The position numbers and the translations under genes were made by a program. Of a stretch of DNA of 64,000 nt, positions 33,896 to 46,689 are shown one piece after another. Where the stretch lies: the NCBI GenBank assembly GCA_018894105.1, contig CM032121.1:20184730-20248729 (forward strand), read 5' to 3'. Position 1 is the stretch's first letter. The number at the start of each line of letters is the position of its first letter. Source of the DNA: Jacaranda mimosifolia (Eukaryota; Streptophyta; Magnoliopsida; Lamiales; Bignoniaceae). The notes beneath the pieces are model-generated. The model made no database searches. It was not told the origin of the DNA and saw only the letters and a list, made by a program, of their open reading frames with translations.

Positions 33896-36095
33896 TTAAA
33901 TATACAAGTCCCTATTATTAGCACAGTTGAAATATCTATCCAAGCTAATGTTGGTTTCAAGCATAAATTTATATTTTTTTGAATAACTTGTATTTTTATT
34001 TCTTTAATTTTTTTTTTGGGTGAGCTAATAGTGTTTGATGAGAGATTTTCAATGGAAAGTTTCATGTTATTAGATTATATTTAATATTTTATATTGGTTT
34101 ATGAATTCAAGATAAAACAAGAAAATGACTTGGAAAAATTCTTAACACGAGCTTGGATGAGGATTTGCATAGCTTAGATTTTCTTTGAGATGGAAAAATA
34201 TTGTGAATTCTTGACTTTATTTTTTAAAAATATTTGTTATGAGCTGAACTATATAATTTGTCAAGCTAACTGCTATATTAATTCATAAACAAAAAGAAAA
34301 GCTACATAGTTGTCATTGTAGTGGATCTTCTGTGAATAGCAACATAAAAATAGCAGTGTGATAATGCAGGCCTTCATATTTGATGATGGTTAAGTAGGAG
34401 ATATGGAATGTGACTTGCTGAAAATCAAGCAAGTATATATGACTAACTTATAAATAGTTTTTGCTCTTTTGTCATTTGAACTATATAAATTACATTTAAA
34501 GAAAAGAGGAAATGCAAATCATATTTCTTTTTATAAGAAAAAATATGAAAATAAAGGTGAACTTTATGAAGTAATCATCCTTGTGACTACCACTCTCCAA
34601 TGAGAGGCACTACTCACTACTTGCTTTTATGCCAGCATTAGGTTATTTTATTTTTTGATCAAAGCTAACATAATAACATCATCTTTATACATTAGCTGTT
34701 ATTGTCTTTGTATTATATCTAATTGGAGTTTGTTTTTTATTCCTTTTTTGTTGTTTAAGTTATCTTGTTCAATCATGCTAGGCCTTATGAGATGGGATGC
34801 TATGCTTAATAAAATCTATAGGATAAGAACTTATTGGACTTTGGTGTGCCTCTCTATTGCAATGACATTCTTCAGTTTTATAGTTCTAAAATTTAAACCT
34901 AGATTTGATTTTCGCTTATTGCAAATGAAGAGGAAAAGAAATTAGTTCCATAGCAGCCAAGTGCTCATAATTTATATGGCATCCAATTTATAAATTTTCC
35001 TCCTTGTTGTTTTTACTTGAATTTCCACTTTTCATTTTTGTGGTTAACTCAATTAAGCATAATAAAAAAGGTCAATTTTTTTTCTTTATGAAATTTTGCT
35101 GCATTTGTTAGTATAACTAGAACCCTTTGTTGTATAGTTTGTGTAACTTTTTTTTTTTTTTTATCTATATAAATGATGATTAAACTAGGATTCAGTGTGA
35201 ATGGTTGATTCTTGCAATAAAAGCATGCAGAAAAGCAAGGAGAATCAGGTTTGAAATTTTATGATCTATCCTATGCTTTTACCTCCCTGCTGGAAGCTTG
35301 ATGCTTAATTTCTAGAATACTTGTCAAGGGTTAGAAAACTAAGTTAATTAAATCCACTAGCTTTATATATTAGTAAAAGTTGACTTAACATTGTGTTGAT
35401 ATAAAACCTTTCTGAATGTTATTTAAATGCTTAATCAGTGAACTTTTACTTCCAATTGACAGAAGGAATGAGACCAACATTTGTTGATGCGTAGCTATTT
35501 ATTAAGAAACTTTTCTCTTTTAATTTAGCTAATATTTGTATGAATCTTGTTGCTTGTTCATCGCTCTTTTTTCATTTGCCGCTTATGTAATATATCATTT
35601 TGATGCTTATGCCTTTTAAAAGATTTTGGAAGCGAAAAATTTCATTGTGAAATTCTTTTTAGGCACGAATATTTTTTTTTTTGTTAAACTCTATTTTTAG
35701 GTACAAGAAGTTTCATTGAGTGTAAAAGTCTATATACACAAAATATTTGTTTTCCCAAAAATAAAATAAAAAAGAAAAATCTTTGGACACAAAGTACTTC
35801 ATTGAAAAAATAGGTCATTAGACACAAAAATGTTTGTAAAATAAAAATTATCTTCCGACGTGAAATATTTCATTGAGAACAAAGGTTTTTGGCACAAATG
35901 TATTCGTTCCATAAAAATGTCTTTAGGCACAAAATGTTTCATTGTTTAAAATTATGTTTTGCAACAAAATATATTGTTGCAATTCCTATTACATAATAAA
36001 TTGATATTGAGCCTTTCTACATGAAAGATTAACTTCATCGATGAGATTTTTTTTTTTTTTTGGAACAATAATATTGGTTGTCCAATACATACATT
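33896..36095 (+). other. CACTA 3' non-coding and subterminal region
   Basis: There is no gene; the 96-codon frame at 34655-34945 resembles nothing I know. From about 35640 the sequence becomes a series of diverged units with (A/T)GGCACAAA, TTTCATTG and GTTCCATAAAAAT words, typical of CACTA subterminal repeats. The section 35073-35700 recurs at 59955-60508. Poly-T runs occur near 35150 and 36048. Confidence 0.6.
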
Positions 36096-38328
36096 TGTTG
36101 AAATAGTGCCTGGCAAGCCAATTAGATTGGCCTTGTAAAAGCTATTTCCTTGTAAAACAATCTTGATTGAATAATATTCTTTATATGGCCATCTTTATCT
36201 TATGCTCATTATTACTTCACTTGCATTTAAATGAAGCCCTTAGATCACTCTTTACTGTGGGACTTGGTTTGGTGACCATGGAATAAGTCTCACATGGTCG
36301 TGATCTTAACTCTTCCAAGTCCTAGGATCTTATGAGATGGGACATCTAAGATTCGGATAGACCTATACTAATGATGCATAAATCCAAGAGTTAGATATTG
36401 CTCGATTCCATAAGCAATCGTATGAGATATGGGTGCATGTTAGTGGATGCTTGTTAGAGAACAAGGCACTAAAGGCCCATAGGAGAATCCACTTGATAGT
36501 CATAGTGGCAAGTTCTCCAGCTTATGCTAGTGCATATTATTAGTCCTCTGACCTAAGGATCCATGGTAACCTTATGTCTGGTCCTCATGCTTTAACTCTT
36601 CCTTGACCACTTAGCAGGTCTTTCGGGTTGAGGTTGGGTATGAGTTACTTGGCATGGAGGTTTGTGAGATCTAAGATAGAATTCAACTCCTCACTTTTGT
36701 AAAGGGCAAGTACATCTCCTATGTATTCTATAATGATCGATTCCAAGAAATTCTTGTGCAAGGTGTTGTGACAATTTGGAAAAAGAGTTTTCCAAAGATG
36801 AGATCACATAAAGGAATCGAACATTGAGAATAGAAACACAGTATCGAGGCTATTAGGGAGCTGACAAATATCTTGCCATGGGCCTCTTTCAGGAGATAAG
36901 AGACGAAAGTATTGTATTTGCATGGTAAGTGTAGAGCTATAATGGTTCTCCAAAACATTCATTTCGGCCAATTAGTTTGGCTCCATGGGCTTGAGGTTGG
37001 ACATCAACCATGGAGATTGTGTACTTTTCAATTGATGAGATTAATTGAATCGAGTCAATTAGTTTAAAAGTGTTTTAAACTAAAACAAGTCTATGATATT
37101 CAAAAGTTACAAGGAGTTGTGAGCCCATGTCCAATGAATGGTATAACCTGTTAGGTCATACACAAACGCCAATTAGCTTCCTAATTAATGGAGGAAATTT
37201 TCTAAGCATTAGAAAATATCTCTTAGTGGACCGATTTTAAGGTATCAATTTTGAAGGTCAATTTTGGCTTGATTAATTTAAGGAATTAAATTAATCAATT
37301 AATTTAAGGAGTTAAATTAGACCAATAATTAAGGAGTTAACTATTTGGTGCCAATTTGACTATCAATTGGTCAAGTTAACTTAAGGAGCTAAGTTAACAA
37401 AAATCAAGCTTAAGAGTTGAGCTTGTTTGACTTAAGAGCTAAGTCAAAGGTTAATTAATTAAATTAAAGTGTTTAATTGAATTAATGGGAAGAAAACATC
37501 TTGGAGGGAAAATTCAAATGAAATGTTCATTTGAATTAGAATTTTAATTAGCTTGAAATTATATTTGAAATGTAATTAAAATGCACATGAAATTCACATT
37601 GGATTTGAATTTGCATTTGTCACCTTGGCAATGCATCTTGGTCGCCCCCCGCATGGAAGGTGTGATGCCACCTTGGCATCATGCCTTTCAGCATCTATAT
37701 ATAGATATAGAGAGAGAGATGATCGGCCATTATGTCAAAAGGTGTGAAGAATTAAGATTCTTTGCAATTCCCTTCAAAAACCACTTGCAAGCATTGTATT
37801 CATGTGTTGAAAACTTTGCCCTCTTCTTCTTCTTCCCTACCTAAAATCAACCTCCACCATAGCTTATCTCTGGTCTTATTCCAGCTTATAGACTAGAGAT
37901 TTTGGATGATCTAATTGGTGTGTGTGGATCATATCAGTAAAGGCAAACAACTTAGTTTGCTACGGTTTGGAAATCCACCTGCACAGAGTATGATTCGAAG
38001 AATTTTTCCAGGGCGATCCAGAAAGCTTTTTGATCTGAATTTTTTACTGTGTTTCCTAAAAGGTGTTGATAGGTTTCAGTATTTTGTTTGTGAATTTTTG
38101 AGGAGTTTTAATGAGGTTAAAAATCACTCCATTCCTGCTGCGTGGTTTCTGGCAGATTCTGGATTGGTGAAAGGTTCACCACTTTTTCATTGGATTTTAG
38201 TATTTCGAGGTAACACTCTATATAAATCTGGATTTTAGGTATGATTAGATCCTAGTTAGCATGTAAGCACTAGTTTATTTAGCTTTTGAAGTTTTTATAA
38301 TTGGATCGTAGTGCCTTACTTGCTTTCA
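36096..38328 (+). repeat. 5' LTR of the Copia element
   Basis: It begins TGTTGAAATAGTGCC and ends CTTGCTTTCA, two bases before the PBS. Its length is 2233 bp against 2250 bp for the 3' LTR, and the two are readily alignable with scattered substitutions. In reverse, the same family appears at 1-1641. Confidence 0.9.
37695..37704 (+). promoter_or_regulatory. Candidate TATA box in the Copia 5' LTR
   Basis: CTATATATAG lies about 630 bp from the LTR's end, followed by a short GA run; the same block is in the 3' LTR (52624-52633) and in the reverse copy (about 301-312). Conservation in all three makes it a plausible core promoter. The transcription start cannot be read. Confidence 0.5.
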
Positions 38329-38330
38329 AG

Positions 38331-38347
38331 TGGTATCGGATCCTAAA
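38331..38347 (+). other. Primer-binding site of the Copia element
   Basis: TGGTATCGGATCC lies two bases after the LTR end. The first seven bases match the common initiator Met-tRNA-complementary PBS (TGGTATCAGAGC); the rest has diverged. Confidence 0.65.
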
Positions 38348-40276
38348 TCATGCTTAGATTTTGATTTTTTTTGTTGATGATTGATTCATATGATGGATTG
38401 ATCATTATCACCAAATTCTCGATTCATATGATGGATTGGAGTGTTCGGTTGATGTTGTGTGTGGCTCCTTGTTTGATGAATTGAAAGCATGCTAATATGT
38501 GTTTTAAGTGTTGATCATATAATTAATATGTTTTAATTCATAGCTATTAATGTTGAATGTTGATTTGGCATTAATTGATGTTATATATTGATATAGCATG
38601 TTGATGATTGATCAAAAGAGTTTTGGTCATTTTTGGAACCAATTTGATTGGAGTTTTATTGGAAGATTTTATGGAATATGATTCTAGCCTTTTTCTAATT
38701 TTTGAAGGCATGTTTGAGCACTTGAATTTCCACTTTTAAAAGGTGTTTTAAACCTGGAAATTCATCTATTATGTGCGTTTAAATGTTGGGAATATGTGCT
38801 AAAATTATTGGTGCATGAAAGTTGAGTAGAAAAATGGCTTGGCACACCTAGAAACCTCAAAACAAAGGCTGCTAGGCATTGGCTGTACACGCGACCAGCC
38901 CAGCCGTGCGGCCAGGCTAGGCAGTAGCCCCATGCTTAGGATTTTGGTGAGCTTTGAGCCTATTTTCCAACTCTTTTTTTGCTCAAAATATTTTTGCACC
39001 ATACATATTAGATGCACAAATATTTATGTTTGACACTTGTTAATGCTTTTAAAAATTGGTTAAAGTTAACCTTCGAATTATGGCATAAATGTTATGCTTA
39101 TTCAATTATTTGTTTATGAGATAAGCATTTAATTATTAGAATTCATTGTTAATTCTAGATTTATTTGTTGTTCATTTAATTGTTGAATGAATGATGAATG
39201 AATGGGGATGATCATGAGCCTTTAATATTAATTTTATTTGTTTCAAGTTGTTAAAATGAGTTGTATTAAATTGAGGCTTGCATGCCTCTTTATTACCTGG
39301 TAAATGTTATGAGAGTAGAATCACTAGGAGTGAGGATTTCCTTCTCATATAAAAGTTTCATGGAGCGAAAGAGGCCATAGAGGTATGGAGATTTTTGAAG
39401 ACCTATGAATGTATGGGATACACTTATGTAATAGCTAGATTTAATCAACCCACCTAAAATCAACTAGGTGGTGCACCTATGGCTCTAAGTACACCACTTG
39501 GTTATGCTCATGGTCATTCCACCCTAGGAGCATACTAGGAGTATTTACTTATTTATGTTTTTTATATCCCATTGATGTATGAAATGCATGTTTAGGATAT
39601 AGGAAACCTAAATAAGAAGATAAAATAATGAGATCTTTGCAAGCAAAAACCCTCCACTTATAATATCTAATTGCCTTTGAAATATTAAGTCAAAAATGGA
39701 TATAAATTAAAAGAGTTTTAATTAATCCAAGCCTTTTACCAATAGTGTATGCCATGACGATGCTACCGATTTTATGTGATGGCACTCGATTACGGGGGTC
39801 ATACTTAGGAGGAAAGTTCTGATTATGCACTTAGCATAAGATGCACGTTGACTTAGGAACGCCCACACATTGGCACTTGGTTACGGAGGATGATGTGATG
39901 CCCATCTTGAGTCAAAGATTGATTGGTATGTTCGACTTAACACTTAGTACCGTAGATGACACACGGTTATGTGGGTCTATGTGAACAGTAAGGCAAAATA
40001 TATCAAGAGTTGCATGAGATATAGTTAGCAAAAGTTGTTTACCCTTTGATTGCTTATGGATGGCACTCGGTTATGGGGGTCCACTTGCAAGTCCTTGGTA
40101 TCTTAATTCTTACTAGGAAATATGATTTCCTGAATTCTTCTATAAGGTGAAGAATTTGATAAAATAGTGGGAGAAAAACATACTTGAAAGACCATGGACA
40201 TGTTTTAATATCAAATTCAATCAAATGCTTATACTTTTTTTAGGCCTCTTGTAGATTTTCAAAATCTTCAAACAAA
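38348..40276 (+). other. Copia leader, non-coding, with a repeated motif
   Basis: About 1.9 kb lies between PBS and gag with no gene. Four related motifs of the GGCACTCGGTTA(C/T)GGGGGTC type occur at 39781-39800, 39871-39890, 39961-39977 and 40062-40081, spaced 90-100 bp. Short ORFs at 38805-39033 are overlapping shadows on both strands. Confidence 0.6.
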
Positions 40277-41098
40277 ATGGCTAAGAATCTACTCGTATCA
40301 ATTTTGGAAACTAATAAACTCACCAGACCTAACATCAAAGAATGGTTGAGAAACCTTAAAATAATTCTTGACTTTGAAAAGTGGACTTACGTCCTTGATC
40401 AAAGTCCCACGGACACACTTAGTGATGACACCACCAACGCACAATGTGAAATGTTCACAAAATTTGTACGTGATGATCTACAAATGAGATGTTTCATGAT
40501 GGCCTCCATGTCCAACGAGCTCCAAAAGACTCATAAGCACATAAAACATGCTTGAGAGATTTATATACACTTACAAGAGTTGTATGGTGTACGAAATAGA
40601 CACGAAAGGTTTGGTTTGTCCAAGGAGCTCTTTAAGACAAGGATGAGTGAAGGGTCCAATGTCCATGATCACAGCCTCAAGATGATAGGACTCGTCGAGA
40701 AGCTTGGACAGTTAGATGTGGTTATGGACAAGGACCTTTATGTGGATTTGATCTTACAGCTATCAATTCGTTATGAACTTCAATATGTCCAAGTAAGAAA
40801 TTATGATTAACGAGTTGATCAATATGCTTGTGACCTCAGAGGCGACTGTGAGAAAGGAGAAGCCCCTTATGATTTCATCCTCCTCCAAGTCAAAGGTCCC
40901 TAGGGGTCCTAGAAAGGAAGGTAAGAGAAAGAAAAATTCTTCCTCAAAAGATAAACAACCTGAGAAGAGTTTCGGGAGGGTTAAGAAAAAAGTTAAAATC
41001 GATGCTAGTTGTTTCCATTGTGGCGAAAAGGGGCATTGGAAGAGAAATTGCAAAGCTTACCTTGCAACCCTTGAGAGGGTATGTACTTTATTGAAATG
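40277..41098 (+). pseudogene. Copia gag (UBN2-type) with CCHC zinc knuckle, broken
   Basis: ATG at 40277 opens MAKNLLVSILETNKLTRPNI, followed by EWLRNLKIILDFEKWTYVLD, the usual start of Tork-like gag. An in-frame TGA at 40553 interrupts the protein before EIYIHLQELYG. The frame then runs to 40810 with LFKTRMSEGSNVHDHSLKMI. A frameshift is needed to reach INELINMLVTSEATVRKEKP (40806 on). The nucleocapsid segment CFHCGEKGHWKRNC (about 41008-41050) is a well-formed CX2CX4HX4C knuckle. Gag would form the particle and package element RNA. The stop and frameshifts make it non-functional. Confidence 0.88.
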
Positions 41099-41692
41099 CA
41101 CATGATGACTAATTCTTCCAAATGGGTATTTGATACCGCCTGTAGTTATCACCTTTATAATTCGTTACAGGGGATGAAAAGAAGAATGAGTCTTTGTGAA
41201 GAGGATATTATCCTCTGCTTAGGAAATGGAGCAAGAGTTGCAGCCACTTCCCAAGGCGTTGTCAAGTTAGACTTGGGGAATGCTTGCATTGTACTTGATC
41301 CCATTTATTATGTACCCCATCTTGTCAAGAACATTATTTCAATTCCCTTTCTTGATAATGAACGATTTGATTTTTCTATATCGAATGGGATGTTGAAAGC
41401 ATTAAAGAATAGTTCTTTAATTGCGCAAGGTACGCTAATTAACAAATTGTACATACTTGATTCCCAACCTTCACTAATGTACCTTCAATCAAGTAAGAGA
41501 AAGTTAGATAACCAAGAAGATGCCATTTTATGGCATGCAAGATTTGAACATATTTCTAAAAATAGGATGAACAAGCTAGAAGCTCTCAAAGCAATAAATG
41601 TTAATGGTATTGAGAATCTTCCTACTTGTAAATATTGTTTAAAAGGAAAAATGACCAAAGCTCACTTTGTAGGACAAATGGAGTGCTCCACA
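41081..41692 (+). pseudogene. Copia protease and GAG-pre-integrase remnant, cut by Gypsy insertion
   Basis: The aspartic protease region starts WVFDTACSYHLYNSLQGMKR (about 41129-41188). The family's active-site triplet DTG is DTA here, which would impair catalysis. GNGARVAATSQGVVKLDLGN and YYVPHLVKNIISIPFLDN follow as usual. LWHARFEHISKNRMNKLEAL then CKYCLKGKMTKAHF (about 41530-41665) belong to the GAG-pre-integrase/HHCC zinc region. The frame enters the Gypsy LTR at 41693, where the last residues before the stop (CNTPKI) are LTR-encoded. The integrase DDE core that should come next is absent from the window. Confidence 0.85.
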
Positions 41693-44604
41693 TGCAACAC
41701 CCCTAAAATTTAGAATTTTGGAAAAATAGGAATTGGGAAAAACAAGATCTTGATTGGTTGAATTTTAGGGCTCGAAAAATAGATGTAAAGGACTTAATTG
41801 CAAAAATTTTGAAAAGTTTGGGGTTAATTTGGAATTTATCTAGACTTGATTTGACCATATTTGAAAATCAAGGGCTTCGCATGGAAACTTCTGAAAATTC
41901 TGGACTCAATTTCTTTTTTTTTAAAACTGAAGGGCCCAATTGAAGTTTTAGCAAAAGTTTTAGGGCCAATTGAGATTTCAAAAATCTACCCCTTTAAATA
42001 GTCAATTTCCATTTCTTCCTTCTCCTCCATTTCCTCTCTTTTTCTCCTGTGGCCAAACTATCCTCACCATCGGCGATTTTCTTCTTCGATAAACCACTCC
42101 CCAAACCTTTTTGTTTATTCTCTTCCCCACTTCACCAACTTTCTTTTGGCATCTCGCGCGCGACATTCCAGACAACATATCACCAGAACTGAGAGTTTGA
42201 GAAAACCCTCTTCGACAGGCATAGCGGATGCCGATGGAGCAAGATGGATTTTGACTTATCCTATATGACCGATCCACATGGTGGAGGAACAAGGTGGTGC
42301 TACTGCATGACCAATCCACGTGGTGGTGAAGGTGGAATCCGACGAATATCTCACGGTGGAGCAAGATGGATTTTGAGCTTTTGGGGAGGCATTGAAGCTT
42401 TTCCCGATGAAGAAGTTTAAAACAAAGCTGAGCATTGGAAAGCTCACGGTGAGAGGTACCTCTAGGTGGTGGTGCTGAATTTTCTAGTGACGGAGGGTAG
42501 GGATGGAAGTGGAACAAATTTTGTCTCCTTGACTCGACGATCGCACTCGTGTGCTTGGTTTGTGATTCTGGATATCCCATATTGATCTTGTGTTGGAAGT
42601 GGAATGGTTTTAGAATATACATGTATATGTATCTTGTTTATAATTATATTGTATCTTGTTTCTTATTGTATTATATTGTATCAATTGGAAACACATGTAT
42701 ATATATATCCCATGCTTGGACTTATTATAGCTAGTGGACCCAGATTGAAATATTATATAAAATTAGACTAATTAGGCACATTATGTATGTAAACCACTTG
42801 AGGATTATGCAAATTGGGACCTAAATATAGATATTGAAATTAATCTTGTTGAATGAACGATAATGGTAATTGAGACAATCTATTGGGAATCATGAATCAA
42901 GGACTAGAATTCATTCTATTACTAGATCGAAATAATTTCGTAATTATTTCTATAGTAATCGTCTTAATTAGCATACCACATACCGATAGATTTGGTCGGA
43001 TCCTAATTACTGTATTAGTTGGTTAATTAGAGGTTTTGGGAACTGTTAATAGTTAATTATGTGTATTAAGAATCAAAGAAGGATTGTAATGATAAATACC
43101 CTTTTGTTTAGGTGACGACGAAGTGGGTCCAACCACCAATAGGATTGCTGACTACGGTTGCTATATCTGAGAACTACAAAGGTGAGGATTTACCAACCTA
43201 GCACTCCTTTTACTTATCTGTTATTGCGATGGACCTCTATGAGGGTTTGTTGTTTCTGATCTGATTTTATTTTGTTGAAATCTTAGAATTGTTGAATTCT
43301 CGATCGATATCTGTTATCTAATTTGTACACACATGTGGAGTTATTATTTGTTAATGATTATAAATCCTGTCTATTCTGTGCCTAGAACTCTTATCCATTA
43401 TCTGTACCAATCTGTTATTTGTACTATTTGTTGTCTGTTCTATTTTGTTCTGTTATCTATTACTTTGTCGGCATTTCTGTATTGTTCTGAATTCTCTGTA
43501 TTGTTATCTGTTTGATTAGTTATTTGATTGTATGTCATCTATCTGTATTGTTATTTCGGGACGTTAATCCCTACTGTGTGAGCATCATAAGATGTAAGCC
43601 CTGGGACGTTAATCCCTGCTGTATGAGCATGGGATAAGCCGCAAGCCCAGAATTCGTGATTAAGTAATGAAACATAATCCCGACTGTGTGCCTGGGATAA
43701 GCCATAAGCCTTGGGACATTAATCCATGCTAGGTGAATGGGATAAGCCGTAAGCCCAAAACTCGTGAGATAAGGAAATCTGATTGTATTCTGATTGCTTG
43801 TATTTCATTCATAGAGCAACAAGGTTGCAAAAATTTCTTAGTCTAGATCGGGTTGTTATCCAAGCCGAATGAGCCATCTATATTTTCTTCCGAACTGATT
43901 CGATTGAGATGGATCATTCCTCCTGAATTAATCCGGTTGAGATGATCCCGGGCCATTCAAACCAACATCCACATCTCTTGAGCGAGTTACTTCTGATAAT
44001 CTTGGAATTCAAATATGTCTATTTTGCATGTCTGTTTCTTGATTGTCTATTATTAGATCTGTTCTGTCTGATTGTACTTTGCCTGTAATCGCTTGATATA
44101 ATTGCACTCTTGTTTTGATTAACTAATGATAATCTGTTAAGTCAATTCTTCCTCGATAGATCCTTACAGTTACTATTATGATTATCCCTCACTAGGTCTT
44201 TGGACTTACCTCCTCTCCCTCGTATTACTTTGGTTTTCTCAAACAGGGTTAAGTGATAGATGCAGATTTCTAGCTTGAACTGGAGGAAAATTATCCTTTG
44301 TAATAAGAACAAATGTTTGAATGCATATATATGGAATCATCTGAATATTTAGCTTGGACTTCAAATGTTGTGATAATGTCATGTTGATAATGATAACTTA
44401 AGGCATATAAATGTGGCTAGATATAAGAAGGTGAATCATGGCATTTACTTAATGATTTGACGAGTCTATTAAGTTTGAAATTTCCACTGCTTTTGGTAAG
44501 TTAAGATTGAATGTTATGGGCATATTGATTGAATTGTAGGTTCAATTTAAGATTGAATTAAGTGACGCCTCGGCTTAGATGCTGTCTCGAGTAGGGGCCC
44601 CACA
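41693..44604 (+). repeat. Full Gypsy LTR (LTR1)
   Basis: It begins TGCAACACCCC and ends GTAGGGGCCCCACA, followed after four bases by the PBS. It includes repeated GGGACGTTAATCCCTACTGT and ATGGGATAAGCC(G/A)TAAGCCC units at 43557-43760, a GAGGGTTTGTTG unit near 43232, and TCCCTCACTAGGTCTTTGGA at 44185-44204. A 206-codon antisense frame at 42002-42622 lies in U3 and is not preserved as one frame in LTR2. Confidence 0.88.
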
Positions 44605-44608
44605 TATG

Positions 44609-44625
44609 TGGTATCAGAGCCCAGG
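44609..44625 (+). other. Gypsy primer-binding site (first)
   Basis: TGGTATCAGAGCCCAGG, the initiator Met-tRNA-complementary site, lies four bases after the LTR1 end. It is better preserved than the PBS of the gag-only element at 29033-29051. Confidence 0.9.
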
Positions 44626-45094
44626 TTTTGATAACCTCGGTTCATATAGGAATGACTGTTGTGACTGAATCTGATTGGCTTGCTGGAGACTTAATTTGAA
44701 TTAGGAATTATATAGGATATAAACCTTTAGGATAGGAGAACTTGAACTACTAGGACTTGTTCCTAGAATGTGATTATGAAAATGAGAATTTTCAGGTGAC
44801 ATAGAAATTGAGCTTGAACTTAGAAATGTTTTAGATATGGATACTTAAATTCAGGAATACCTAAGTTATGTCAGGATGTGATTTTGGAATATTGAATTTT
44901 AGGTACTTTGCATATTAGGAGTTCTTGTGTGATTCAAAGATTTAAGATGAATTTGAGAATTGCGAGATTGCTCATGGGATCTCGTCGTTTATCGTAGAAT
45001 GATTAAGATTTGTGTGCTTTGTAGTTCGATTTAGTTTCGTAATAATCATTTTCTTTCTTTTATCTTTGGAAGCTTTGCATAATCAATTAAGTTG

Positions 45095-46150
45095 ATGGCG
45101 TCTCAAGAAAGTTCTAGGACCCGTTAACCGACAAGTTCCTAAGTAGGAAGCATATGCATACCTACAATCGATACCGGACGAGGAAGTTTCTCAAACTCTT
45201 TCAATGGATCAACCCATTGTAGATCCCCCGACAGGGCTTGATCATCAAGAAAGACAGAGACGCATACAACCTGACCACCAACCGACAATTAGAGCAAGGG
45301 TAGCGAAAGCGGTTACAGAAGACCGTGCCCTAGAATGATTCCTTTGTTTCAATCCCTTGAAGTTCTTAGGAGGCCCTGATGATAGAAAAACCAAGGATTG
45401 GATCGAGCGTTTAGAGAATATTTTTGAGATACTATAATATTGGATGAGCAGAGGGTTCGATTTGCCACATTCCTTCTAGAAGGTTTCGCCCATAGTTGGT
45501 GAAAGATGATGGATTGAAGATGGATAGCTGAAGGAACCCGCTGAACTTGGGAGAATTTCACCCAAGACTTCATGAGTAAATCTGTGCCAGAAGTGGTGAA
45601 ACAAGCAAGAGAAAGAGAGATTATGGACCTTGTACAGGGGGCACAGTCTGTAAGTCAGTATGAAGCTGCTTTTAGTCAATTAATATAATATGCTCCCTAG
45701 ATACAAAATGATGAAGGTCGACAAGCTCGACGATTCTTAGAAGGGCTATGGCCAGAGCTTAGTTAAGGCTTGGCCATTTGTGTTTTGCCAAATCTCAATT
45801 TAGCAGTAAGCAGGGAACTGCAACTTCAGTCAGAGCTGTAGAAAATCCAAAAGATTAATGATAAAGGCCGTAAGGAAAAGATATGCTTTGAGGAGCAGAG
45901 TGATATCGGAAGAAAGCAATCGAGACTCCAAGTTGGAAGCACCACTCAGTTAGCCCCTTATTTTGGCAAGAATGTAAATTTAACCTAAGAGAGGGCACTT
46001 AAACAATGTGAATTATGTGGGAGATTTGGCCATGAAGAGTCTGGATGTTGGAAAAAATAAGGCAGATATGTAGGTCACGGTAGAAACTAACATTTTGTGA
46101 GAGATTGCCCCAGATAAAAAGGCCTAACCCTCGCAAGAAAGGGAAAACAG
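45095..46150 (+). pseudogene. Gypsy gag remnant 1 (capsid + zinc knuckle)
   Basis: The + strand shows MASQESSRTR at 45095, then FLCFNPLKFLGGPDDRKTKD and WIERLENIFEIL (about 45340-45430), RRVRFATFLLEG (about 45445-45480), and TWENFTQDFMSKSVPEVVKQ (about 45545-45605). CELCGRFGHEESGCWKK (about 46009-46060) is a CX2CX4HX4C-type zinc knuckle. It resembles the gag of the gag-only Gypsy element closely (FLCFNP(M/L)KF, PDDRK, PEVVKQARERE), so both belong to related Gypsy lineages. Numerous stops and at least two frameshifts are present. Minus-strand ORFs over it are shadows. Confidence 0.8.
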
Positions 46151-46229
46151 ACAACAGGAGTTAGCGAGAGACAGAATGTCCAAGCTCCTACGTATACCCT
46201 GATAGGATAAGAAACAACGGATCCTCCTG

Positions 46230-46689
46230 AGATGGGGTAGAGGCTGATTTCCCTAAGATAGAGATAGTGGTCAACTAGAAGAGATCAAAAAATGTGATCG
46301 AAGTCCGTAGTTTTCTTATTTCTATTGGCTATCAGTGAAAAATGTGTAGAATCTTGTTATAATTGTAGATTACCAAAGATTTTGTGTGTATATCTATGTT
46401 CAACTTGCGCAATAAGAACTAATACCGACTGGATATCAATTAATAGTACGCTCTACTTAATTGAAGCAGGCAAGTGCAGTTTGCCACTGGAAGTTCCCCA
46501 TCTACCAAATTGCATCACCAAATCTTACCATAATAAATTTTCCTTGTCAAGAAAATCTAGAAGAAGATACCACATAGCGGAGATGCCTAATAAATGTTGA
46601 GGAAAGTACATGAAAACCACAAATACATTTAACCGTGATGGGAGAAGTTATAAGGCAGTTGAGTGCAATGCATTAGCAACAAGGTCATG
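46230..46689 (+). other. Unassigned stretch between the two gag remnants
   Basis: A 91-codon open frame (46325-46600) does not resemble a domain I recognise. The join between gag lineages falls somewhere here. Confidence 0.35.

Noticed and set aside
34655..34945. 96-codon + strand ORF with hydrophobic segments
   Set aside because: No recognisable motif; it lies in AT-rich CACTA 3' non-coding sequence, where such frames arise by chance, and nothing similar is seen elsewhere in the window.
38805..39033. Overlapping ORFs on both strands around GGCTGCTAGGCATTGGCTGT
   Set aside because: A short GC-richer patch in the Copia leader yields frames on both strands; neither resembles a protein and neither fits the element's gene order.
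42002..42622. 206-codon minus-strand ORF, the second longest open frame in the window
   Set aside because: It lies antisense in the U3 part of a Gypsy LTR. In the second LTR the same region (47166-47595) is broken into two frames by indels, so the frame is not conserved and is probably chance.
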